Positions 1-6,326 of a stretch of 8,060 bases of DNA are shown piece by piece. The translations under genes were made by a program, and so were the position numbers. The notes under the pieces were generated by a model. It was not told where the DNA came from. It did not search any database and saw only the letters and a list, made by a program, of their open reading frames with translations. The stretch spans positions 1 through 8,060 of the forward strand of contig VFKY01000318.1 in NCBI GenBank assembly GCA_009885275.1. The letters are read 5' to 3'. Positions within the stretch are counted from its first letter, which is position 1. The number at the start of each line of letters is the position of its first letter. The DNA comes from Verrucomicrobiota bacterium (GTDB lineage: Bacteria; Verrucomicrobiota; Verrucomicrobiia; Verrucomicrobiales; Verrucomicrobiaceae).

Positions 1-1589
1 CCAAAGGCCTTGCTCGTGACCTTGATGCCTGGGGCCGCCTGCTGACGCTTCCACTCGTTCATCTCGACACGACGCAACACCCAGCGCACGATGGTTTCAT
101 CGTAGCCTTGGGCCACCATTTCAGCGACGGATTTCCCCTGCTCCACCATCAGTTCCAGAATGCCATCGAGCACTTCATACTCGGGCAGGGTGTCTTGATC
201 TTTTTGATCGGGACGCAGTTCCGCACTCGGCGGCTTTTCAATGCTCGGCCAGGGAATGATTTCCTTCTCCCGATTGATCCAGCGTGAAACTTCGTAGACG
301 CGTGTCTTCGGAAGATCGCAGATCACGGCAAGGCCGCCGCACATGTCGCCATAGATGGTGCAGTAGCCGACCGCCATTTCGCTTTTGTTGCCGGTGGTCA
401 GAAGGAGATGACCAAACTTGTTCGACAGCGACATCAGGATGAGTCCACGAATGCGCGACTGCATGTTCTCCTCGGTGACATCCTCAGGCTTGCCGGCAAA
501 GAGATCGCTCAATTGTGCCTTCACGCTCTCGAAGGCAGGCTGGATCGCCACGGTCTCATATTTGATGCCAAGATTGCGCGCCAGATCGCGCGCATCATCC
601 TTGCTGCCATCTGAGGAGTAAACACTGGGCAAGGAAACTCCCAGTACATTCTCCGGTCCTAGCGCTTCAGCAGCAATGACAGCAACCAGAGCGGAATCGA
701 TACCGCCGCTCAAGCCCAGCACGCAGGATTTGAATCCGCATTTATGAACATAATCGCGAAGCCCCAGCACCAACGCTTGATAAAGCTCTTCCGATTCAGA
801 TTTCGAATTTCGAATTTCGAATTTCTCACTCTGCTCTGTATCAACAACGGCAAGATCATCCGCAAAAGCCTGAAGCTTGGCGCGCACCATACCATCGGCA
901 CCGATGACGAGCGATTGTCCATCAAAGACCAACTGATCGTTTCCGCCCACAGCGTTGCAATAAACAACAGGAACCTTGAACTCGGTTGCCAGTTTGGTCA
1001 GCATTTGCTCCCTGATTTGCGGTTTTCCAACGCAATAAGGTGAGGCGCTAAGATTGAGTAAAATGTCGATCCCTTGTCGTGCCAGTTCTCTCGGTGGATT
1101 CACGTCATAAAGTGCATGAGATAAATAATCTTCATGCCAGATATCTTCACAGATCGTGATGCCGAGACGGGTGCCGTTGACCAATACCGGTGCTATCTGA
1201 GCTGACGGTTGAAAGTAGCGATCTTCATCGAAGACGTCGTAAGTGGGCAAAAGGGTCTTGTGAACGATGTGCTGCACCGCGCCATGTTGCAGTACCGCCG
1301 CTGCATTGTGAAATGGGTTACCCTGACCTCGATGAATATCCACAAAGCCCACCACCAGAGGCACCTCACCAATTTCGACGGCGATTTCATGGAGCACTTC
1401 AATATTGCGCGGGACAAAGCTTGAGCGGTGGACAAGATCGCGAGGGGGATATCCGGTAATGGCAAGCTCGGGCGTCAACACCAGTTCCGCCCCCTGCTCC
1501 ACCGATTTACGATAAGCCCCAAGGATCGAGGCCTTGTTGGCTTCAAAGTCACCGACGATGGTGTTGATTTGTGCGATACCGATTTTCAT
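1..1589 (-). CDS. nadE: Glutamine-dependent NAD+ synthetase (3' end cut by window edge)
   Basis: Catalyses the last step of NAD+ synthesis: ATP-dependent amidation of nicotinic acid adenine dinucleotide, with ammonia released from glutamine. It acts in the cytoplasm. I translated it by hand from ATG at 1589 and found one open frame of 529 codons to the edge. The N-terminal nitrilase-type glutaminase (about 1-250) shows the Glu-Lys-Cys triad: E41 in TPELAITGYPP, K111 in HKTLLPTYDVFDED and C147 in ITICEDIW. The C-terminal synthetase (about 268 onward) has the PP-loop LGLSGGIDSAL (SGGIDS at 294-299) and, nearer the end, GNKSEMAVGYCTIYGDM. The last visible residues, AAPGIKVTSKAF, are close to the usual C-terminus, so probably only 10-20 residues are missing. 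The start lies 10 bases after the CPBP stop, with a weak GGAAG before the ATG. The linker around residues 255-264 contains a heptamer repeat (separate entry). The identification is very secure. Confidence 0.97.
   Translation of the reverse strand, partial: MKIGIAQINTIVGDFEANKASILGAYRKSVEQGAELVLTPELAITGYPPRDLVHRSSFVPRNIEVLHEIAVEIGEVPLVVGFVDIHRGQGNPFHNAAAVLQHGAVQHIVHKTLLPTYDVFDEDRYFQPSAQIAPVLVNGTRLGITICEDIWHEDYLSHALYDVNPPRELARQGIDILLNLSASPYCVGKPQIREQMLTKLATEFKVPVVYCNAVGGNDQLVFDGQSLVIGADGMVRAKLQAFADDLAVVDTEQSEKFEIRNSKSESEELYQALVLGLRDYVHKCGFKSCVLGLSGGIDSALVAVIAAEALGPENVLGVSLPSVYSSDGSKDDARDLARNLGIKYETVAIQPAFESVKAQLSDLFAGKPEDVTEENMQSRIRGLILMSLSNKFGHLLLTTGNKSEMAVGYCTIYGDMCGGLAVICDLPKTRVYEVSRWINREKEIIPWPSIEKPPSAELRPDQKDQDTLPEYEVLDGILELMVEQGKSVAEMVAQGYDETIVRWVLRRVEMNEWKRQQAAPGIKVTSKAF
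800..825. repeat. Heptanucleotide tandem repeat (ATTTCGA)x3.7 inside nadE
   Basis: Units of ATTTCGA lie at 800-806, 807-813 and 814-820, followed by a partial ATTTC at 821-825, all perfect copies. Seven is not a multiple of three, so each unit shifts frame and three units encode a 7-residue cycle; on the nadE strand this reads KFEIRNSKS (about residues 256-264). The core TTCGAA is palindromic. It sits exactly between the glutaminase and synthetase domains, where extra residues would be tolerated. I saw no second copy in the window. That it derives from a dispersed intergenic repeat is inference. Confidence 0.85.
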
Positions 1590-1599
1590 GTGCTTCCAA

Positions 1600-2352
1600 T
1601 TACCAATAGCCCCATTGCCGAGTAAGGATGACATACACCCCCAGAAGCAAGTTCGCCACTGCGTGCATGAGAATACAGGCAGAAAGGCTTTTCGTCCGCA
1701 CTGCGAGAAAGTAAACGAGCGCTCCCCAAACAAAAGCTACGAGCCAGTCTGTGGGATTATGCGCCAGCATGACACAAACGGTGACAATACCGAAAGCCCG
1801 CCAGTCATGTTTTCCAAAAGGCACCTGACGAAAATCCGCGCCGTCGGCAATGACATAGCGCATGAGAAATCCGCGCCATAATAATTCCTCGGCAAAGGAT
1901 ACAATGATGACCATACGGATGAATCTCATACCGAGCGACCCCACATAAAGAGCGGTGTGGTCGGCATAAAAACTGGGATCAAAGCCATCCTCTCTTGAGG
2001 TAAATCCCAACCATTTTAGCCATGATGGCACAGACAAACCAGAAGCGACGAGTTTCTCATATCCCCATGCCGGCAGACACCAAACAACGGTACCGATCAC
2101 TGCGAGAATGATAGCGAGCCCAAAGCCTTGGTAAGGCTTTAAGACATAATGCTTTCTGTAAAACCAGAGTAACGCACCAACCGCTATCGTTTGCACCGGA
2201 TAAACCCAGTGCTCAGGCGCAAACCTCCACCATGGAAGCTCCGGATTCTTCACACCAATAAGCACCGGCACCAAGTTAAACAACATCAACACCGTCAGTG
2301 GCAGCACGTGTGCCCATGCAGAAGAACGACGGAGGGTGTCAGAGAAATTCAT
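1600..2352 (-). CDS. CPBP intramembrane protease, exosortase/PEP-CTERM-associated CAAX-protease-related type
   Basis: A multi-pass inner-membrane protein of the CPBP (CAAX protease/bacteriocin-processing, Abi) glutamic protease family, 250 aa from the ATG. Visible family motifs are EELLWR (E155, E156, R160; the EExxxR motif), a second-motif histidine H198 in VMLAHNPTDW, and H230-AVAN234 (HxxxN). Hydrophobic segments lie near residues 14-33, 52-66, 77-95, 142-154, 186-197, 203-218 and 224-243. The C-terminus, LLLGVYVILTRQWGYW, resembles the PEP-CTERM-associated CAAX-protease-related subfamily (TIGR03008 as I recall it), whose members end in a similar LxxxYVLxTxxWxxW pattern. Substrate and role are unknown; processing or quality control of exosortase targets is only a hypothesis. 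ATG at 2352 is chosen; an in-frame TTG at 2361, preceded by GGTGTGGGG, is an alternative that adds three residues. It lies 33 bases after the aminotransferase and 10 before nadE. Confidence 0.88.
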   Translation of the reverse strand: MNFSDTLRRSSAWAHVLPLTVLMLFNLVPVLIGVKNPELPWWRFAPEHWVYPVQTIAVGALLWFYRKHYVLKPYQGFGLAIILAVIGTVVWCLPAWGYEKLVASGLSVPSWLKWLGFTSREDGFDPSFYADHTALYVGSLGMRFIRMVIIVSFAEELLWRGFLMRYVIADGADFRQVPFGKHDWRAFGIVTVCVMLAHNPTDWLVAFVWGALVYFLAVRTKSLSACILMHAVANLLLGVYVILTRQWGYW

Positions 2353-2385
2353 GCAGATCAATCGTGCCCCACACCTAATCTAAAA

Positions 2386-3576
2386 TCAGGCGCTGTATTT
2401 TTTTACAAAAATTTCCATGGCATCCATGGCTTTCACGAGAAGCTCGGGTGCCGTGGCATAGCAGCAACGCACACAAGTGTTTCCACTAGGACCAAAGGCA
2501 TCACCAGGAACTACCGCGACACAGTGTTCCTCAAGTAACTTGAGCGCGAACTCTCGGCCCGTCATCCTCGTGGCACTGACATCGGGGAACACGTAGAAAG
2601 CACCGCCGGGATTGAAGCACTGAAGCCCCATTTCGTTCAGACGTTTCACGACAAAGTTCCGCCGCTCTTCATAGCTCTGACGCATCGGTTCATAGGCTTC
2701 CTCACCAAGATGCAAGGCTTCAATCGCCGCCATCTGACTCATGATCGGAGCACAGAGCATGGAGTACTGATGAATCTTCATCATCGCCGCAATCAAAAGC
2801 GGTGGAGCACAAGCATACCCAAGGCGCCATCCCGTCATCGCAAAGGCTTTAGAAAATCCATGCAGCAACACCGTGCGCTCTCTCATGCCGGGATATTCTA
2901 CGATGCACTTGTGTTGACGTCCGTCGTAGAGAAGTTCGCTGTATATTTCATCCGTGAAGCAGAGCAGATCATGCTTCACACAAAGAGCGGCAATTTTCTC
3001 AAGCTCCTCCGTCGGTTCGATAGCACCCGTAGGATTTGTCGGAAAGTTCAAAACCAAAACTTTAGATTTTGGAGTGATCGCTTTCTCAACATCGGAGGCG
3101 CGAAGTGCAAAGTTGTCTTCCAAACGTGTATTTACCGGAACGGGGACACCATAGGCCAGAGTAATGCTGGGGCCGTATGAAACGTAGCAAGGTTGATGAA
3201 ATATCACTTCATCACCAGGATTCAAAACCGCACGAAAAGCAAGATCAAGCCCCTCACTGACGCCTACCGTTACCAGAATTTCAGTCTTGGGATCGTAGGT
3301 TGTGAAAAAATGTTTTTCCACATATCCGCTGATTCCGATGCGCAACGATTCCAAACCGAGGTTGGAAGTGTAACTCGTCTGACCTTTTTCAAGCGAGCGA
3401 ATGGCAGCTTCTCGAATAGGCCATGGCGTCGGCTTATCAGGCTCACCAACGCCAAGAGAAATAACGTCACTACGACCGATGACTAGCTCAAAAAAATCCC
3501 GAATGCCGGAACGCGGAACGCCGGCAAGTTGCGTGGAAAGTTTTTCCTCCAGATTCATTTTCTTTGGAAGACTCAT
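2386..3576 (-). CDS. PLP-dependent class I/II aminotransferase (alanine/aromatic aminotransferase-like)
   Basis: A cytoplasmic fold-type I aminotransferase of 396 aa, the usual length. Hallmarks in order: LGVGEPDKPTPWPIREA near 41 (substrate-side loop), TVGVSEGLDLAF (103-114, PLP phosphate site), NFPTNPTG with N181, TDEIYSELLYDG with D209 and Y212, SKAFAMTGWRLGY with Schiff-base lysine K243 and R251, and R370 in CVRCCYA, the expected alpha-carboxylate-binding arginine. All catalytic residues are intact. It resembles the AraT/PatA/AlaT (YugH) subgroup. The substrate cannot be read from sequence; alanine, aspartate, aromatic amino acids or N-acetyl-diaminopimelate are all possible. The ATG overlaps the stop of the upstream Lrp-type gene (ATGA), implying translational coupling and probable control by that regulator. 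In B. subtilis the same gene order is alaR-alaT. A second in-frame ATG at 3558 (MNLEEKLS) is a less likely start. Confidence 0.95.
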   Translation of the reverse strand: MSLPKKMNLEEKLSTQLAGVPRSGIRDFFELVIGRSDVISLGVGEPDKPTPWPIREAAIRSLEKGQTSYTSNLGLESLRIGISGYVEKHFFTTYDPKTEILVTVGVSEGLDLAFRAVLNPGDEVIFHQPCYVSYGPSITLAYGVPVPVNTRLEDNFALRASDVEKAITPKSKVLVLNFPTNPTGAIEPTEELEKIAALCVKHDLLCFTDEIYSELLYDGRQHKCIVEYPGMRERTVLLHGFSKAFAMTGWRLGYACAPPLLIAAMMKIHQYSMLCAPIMSQMAAIEALHLGEEAYEPMRQSYEERRNFVVKRLNEMGLQCFNPGGAFYVFPDVSATRMTGREFALKLLEEHCVAVVPGDAFGPSGNTCVRCCYATAPELLVKAMDAMEIFVKKYSA

Positions 3577-4052
3577 GGCGAAACAGGCAGCATACCCTCG
3601 CTTGGAGCTGAGTTAATAATGAATCCATCGTGCTTATACGTGCGCAACTGAAAGTGCGTGGCGGTGGAAAGAACCACATCGAGGGTGCTTAGCTTCTCGG
3701 CGACAAAACGGGCGACATCATAAAGATCCTTACCTTCCACAACAACAGCAAGATCATAGGAACCGCTCATGAGATAACAACCGCGCACTTGTTCGTATTG
3801 AGAGACGCGACGGGCAAAGCGATCAAAGCCACCACCACTCTCTGGTGTGATTCGCACCTCAATAAATGCGGTTACTCCAGAGGTGCCAATTTTTTCGCGA
3901 TCAGTAACCGCGTGATAACCAAGAATAACTCCCTCTTTCTCCATCTCGGCGATACGTTTGGCGACATCCTCTTCAGATGAGCCAATACGCATCGCTATAT
4001 CGCCCGCGCTCAGACGTGCATTCTCCCGCAATAATTCCAGTATACGTTCCAT
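3573..4052 (-). CDS. Lrp/AsnC-family transcriptional regulator
   Basis: A predicted DNA-binding regulator of amino-acid metabolism, 159 aa. The N-terminal winged helix-turn-helix occupies about 1-47 (MERILELLRENARLS...GVILGY). The ligand-binding and oligomerising RAM (AsnC effector) domain covers about 58-138, with VTAFIEVRITP, VRGCYLMSGSYDLAVVVEG and STATHFQL. A tail of about 17 residues follows. ATG at 4052 is chosen because MERILELL matches where family proteins begin; an in-frame ATG at 4091 would add 13 residues without family resemblance. The stop TGA overlaps the aminotransferase ATG by four bases. By analogy with AlaR (YugG) of B. subtilis, next to alaT, it probably senses an amino acid and controls the adjoining gene. 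That is inference; no operator was identified. It lies 56 bases after phosphofructokinase with no evident terminator, so it may be co-transcribed with it. Confidence 0.92.
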   Translation of the reverse strand: MERILELLRENARLSAGDIAMRIGSSEEDVAKRIAEMEKEGVILGYHAVTDREKIGTSGVTAFIEVRITPESGGGFDRFARRVSQYEQVRGCYLMSGSYDLAVVVEGKDLYDVARFVAEKLSTLDVVLSTATHFQLRTYKHDGFIINSAPSEGMLPVSP

Positions 4053-4108
4053 GGTGGCCGCGATGCTAATGCACCTTGGCCAAGACGCCAACAGATTTAG
4101 AGGCCGGT

Positions 4109-5194
4109 TTACTTGTCACCAAAACTGATACCCACCGCACGAGCGGCATTAACGACTTCACTATCAGGTTGAACGAGACGAAGTTGATTCACTGCTTCCT
4201 CGATGGAAACGTCACCGACATGGTAACTCTGATAGCTGACCATGCGGCCAAATTTTTTGTCCTTGATAAGGCCGACAGCTTTGACTCCGAATCGGGTTCC
4301 AAGAATACGATCCAAAGATGTAGGAGAGCCACCACGTTGAAGGTGACCTAGACGAACATCACGCGTTTCGTGACCGGTCATTTGCTCCACCTCACGGGCA
4401 ACATATTCACCTATACCACCGAGCTTCACCTGACGATGTTCAGCATCCATTTGAGCACGTGTCATGAGGGATCCGTCTTCCAACTGAGCGCCTTCAGCAA
4501 CCACCACAAGTACGGAGCGATGCCCTGTAGCGTAGAGATGATTCACCTGGTTGGCCACATTCTGCATACTGAACTTGATCTCTGGTAGCAACACAATATC
4601 TGCACCGCCACCGATACCGCCATACAGCGCGATCCAACCGGCATGACGTCCCATAACTTCCACCACCATGACACGCTGATGACTATCAGCAGTCGTGTGA
4701 AGGCGATCAAGGGCATCTACCACAGTGGCCACCGCAGAGTCGAATCCAAAGGTCATGGCAGTGGCTTGCAAATCATTGTCAATCGTCTTGGGCACGCCCA
4801 CCGCTGGAATACCTTCGCGACAAAGCTGTAATGCGGTAGTCAATGAACCGTCTCCACCGACGATGATGAGAGCATCGACACCAAGATATTTAATAGTGAC
4901 CTTGGTCTGATCAATAATGTCCTGAGGTACAAGCGCGAGATTGTCTACTCCAATTTTGGCAGCAAAATTTCCCTTGTTGGTGGTGCCAAGGATAGTTCCA
5001 CCAAGCTTGAGAATGCCTACGGTGCGCTCTGGATCAAGCTTGATATGGCCCGGTCCATTGGGGAGTAACCCTTCGAACCCATCGCGAAAGCCAAGGACTT
5101 CCCATCCGAGTTCGGATGCAGCACCTACTACGCCATGAATGACCGCGTTAAGTCCTGGACAATCGCCGCCGCTATTTAAAATTCCGATACGCAT
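4109..5194 (-). CDS. pfkA: 6-phosphofructokinase, group III (mixed-substrate class), predicted ATP-dependent
   Basis: A cytoplasmic glycolytic enzyme phosphorylating fructose 6-phosphate to fructose 1,6-bisphosphate; 361 aa. Motifs in order: ILNSGGDCPGLNAVI (6-19), nucleotide-site GGDGS (113-117), catalytic PKTIDND (135-141, D139 as proton acceptor), substrate site MGRHAGWIA (181-189), LPEI (203-206) and LGHLQRGGSPTSLDR (282-296). G116 corresponds to Gly104 of the E. coli enzyme, which goes with ATP use; PPi-dependent enzymes carry Asp there. K136 corresponds to E. coli Gly124 and is the lysine seen in PPi-dependent and group III enzymes. The combination matches the ATP-using branch of the group III (TIGR02483-like) clade, as in Streptomyces PFK. 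The ATG at 5194 gives the canonical MRIGILNSGGD start; only a weak AAG-rich sequence precedes it. It lies 42 bases after the S11 homologue. Confidence 0.96.
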   Translation of the reverse strand: MRIGILNSGGDCPGLNAVIHGVVGAASELGWEVLGFRDGFEGLLPNGPGHIKLDPERTVGILKLGGTILGTTNKGNFAAKIGVDNLALVPQDIIDQTKVTIKYLGVDALIIVGGDGSLTTALQLCREGIPAVGVPKTIDNDLQATAMTFGFDSAVATVVDALDRLHTTADSHQRVMVVEVMGRHAGWIALYGGIGGGADIVLLPEIKFSMQNVANQVNHLYATGHRSVLVVVAEGAQLEDGSLMTRAQMDAEHRQVKLGGIGEYVAREVEQMTGHETRDVRLGHLQRGGSPTSLDRILGTRFGVKAVGLIKDKKFGRMVSYQSYHVGDVSIEEAVNQLRLVQPDSEVVNAARAVGISFGDK

Positions 5195-5236
5195 ACTTAT
5201 GTTTTCTTAGTGTGTTGTTGTTGAGTGAAGGGAGAA

Positions 5237-6214
5237 TTAAAATCCTGCGAGAAGCTCTCTTGCGTCTGTTACAGGTCGTCCGACTTTGAGCCATTGATCA
5301 TAGGTGTTCCAGCCCTGTTGAAGCAAGTTTCGTGCCTCTGAGAAAGGATCTGATGATCCAAGAACTACGATGAGCATGCGATGTCGGAACACTGCTTCCT
5401 GTCCATCAGACTGTTTCAAGGGTGTCCCTGGCCTCTCCTCTGTAATAATAACGCAACCTCCTGAGCGCGGGGAATTACCCGTTTTCATGCCATCGATAGT
5501 ACCAACGCCCAATAAGGTATTCGTGTTATTTAGAGAGACTGTATAAGGCTGTCCGGAACGCAGCACCCTGATGACTCGGGATTTTTGATTGGTGTAAAAC
5601 CGGAAAGGTGCCCGAGACAACGCATACATACTCAAACGAGCCATGTCAGCGGCCGTGGAATAGGGCATGGTGCGACTATTCTCAAGACCGTGCGGATTCG
5701 TAAACCGCGTGTGACGCATGTCTTCACGGGCTGCAAGCTTATTCATTTCGCTGACGAACATGGTGATAGGATCGCCCGATTTCCCTCGGCGCGACAGTAT
5801 ATCCTGTCCAATAAAGGCAGCCAGCGCAGTGGAGGCCACGTTATCAGAAGTCATCATCGAGGCGTATATTAAATCTCGTAATGTTACCTGATCACCCGGC
5901 ATCAATCCAATGGCGTTGATGCCTGCGATTTGTAAAACACTTGGTGAAATACTGGCCAGAGTATTGAGGGACACTCCCGTGGCTTCTGACCAATCAAGTG
6001 CAACGAGAGCCGTAGCGACCTTGGTAAGCCCACCCACTGACCGTTTCACATTGCCACCGCTCTCTAGATGAATTTTCTTATTATAAACATCCACCGCAAG
6101 GACGCTGGTCTGTCCTGACAAGTTGCCAACAGACATCATTCCACTGAAGATTGCTATTAAGATCACAAAACGACACTGCTGGAAAGAGGGAGAGACTGAA
6201 GACACTGGTGACAT
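5237..6214 (-). CDS. S11-family D-alanyl-D-alanine carboxypeptidase homologue lacking the SxxK serine
   Basis: A homologue of DacA/DacF penicillin-binding proteins, which trim the terminal D-Ala from peptidoglycan stem peptides in the periplasm; 325 aa from ATG at 6214. A hydrophobic stretch, residues 16-27 after R15, looks like a signal peptide or anchor. The S11 fold is clear: LAVDVYNKKI, then VGGLTKVATALVALD (SxxK region), LIYASMMTSDNVAS (SxN = S123-D-N125), FTNPHGLE (NPHGL 173-177), YSTAADMARL and DGMKTG (K244-T-G246). At the SxxK motif, however, it reads G62-L-T-K65 (codon GGG at 6029-6031), so the nucleophilic serine is absent; the nearest serine, S59, is six residues before the lysine. 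There is no PBP5-type C-terminal beta domain. It may be a catalytically dead, binding-only paralogue. An in-frame TTG at 6238 is an alternative start; neither start has a clear ribosome site. It heads the leftward gene block. Confidence 0.9.
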   Translation of the reverse strand: MSPVSSVSPSFQQCRFVILIAIFSGMMSVGNLSGQTSVLAVDVYNKKIHLESGGNVKRSVGGLTKVATALVALDWSEATGVSLNTLASISPSVLQIAGINAIGLMPGDQVTLRDLIYASMMTSDNVASTALAAFIGQDILSRRGKSGDPITMFVSEMNKLAAREDMRHTRFTNPHGLENSRTMPYSTAADMARLSMYALSRAPFRFYTNQKSRVIRVLRSGQPYTVSLNNTNTLLGVGTIDGMKTGNSPRSGGCVIITEERPGTPLKQSDGQEAVFRHRMLIVVLGSSDPFSEARNLLQQGWNTYDQWLKVGRPVTDARELLAGF

Positions 6215-6326
6215 GGAGGGCGGTATTCTAGCGGACAAGGATTAAGGTGCAAGAGTTCTATATTCATAATCTTCTATGGCGCTTTAGTCTTTGATTCTTT
6301 GCTGATCTTCCGTACTCCTGTCCCTC
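6215..6326. promoter_or_regulatory. Divergent intergenic region, probable promoters for both directions
   Basis: This is the only space between two divergently transcribed genes (the S11 homologue leftward, the SnoaL-like gene rightward), so promoters for both are expected here. The centre (about 6255-6275) is AT-rich; on the minus strand it reads TTATGAATATAGAA, which could hold a -10 element for the leftward block. I see no convincing -35/-10 pair with correct spacing, no operator palindrome and no riboswitch-like fold. The assignment rests on position, not on a recognised motif. Confidence 0.35.

Noticed and set aside
710..967. Minus-strand open frame containing an RNSKFEIRN peptide
   Set aside because: It is the heptamer repeat read in another frame inside nadE. 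The nadE frame is continuous through this stretch and carries the conserved motifs on both sides, so this is a shadow.
408..1465. Several plus-strand and minus-strand open frames of 60-100 codons over nadE
   Set aside because: All overlap the continuous nadE frame, show no recognisable domains and have coding-shadow composition.
2396..2410. T-run and A-run near the aminotransferase 3' end
   Set aside because: These bases are coding (the FVKKYSA C-terminus), and no GC-rich stem precedes a T-run on the transcribed strand.
2191..3486. Plus-strand open frames (up to 156 codons) opposite the CPBP and aminotransferase genes
   Set aside because: They are antisense to well-conserved enzymes, give low-complexity unfamiliar peptides rich in His, Arg and Ser, and lack ribosome sites.
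4053..4108. Possible terminator hairpin between phosphofructokinase and the Lrp-type gene
   Set aside because: Only short GGCC/TTGGCCAA palindromes are present, without a strong stem or a following T-run, so I do not call a terminator.
6020..6040. Frameshift or sequencing error as the cause of the missing S11 serine
   Set aside because: The frame is continuous with conserved residues directly on both sides (LTKVATALVALD downstream, DVYNKKI upstream), so an indel is excluded. A base error would need at least two changes in one codon.
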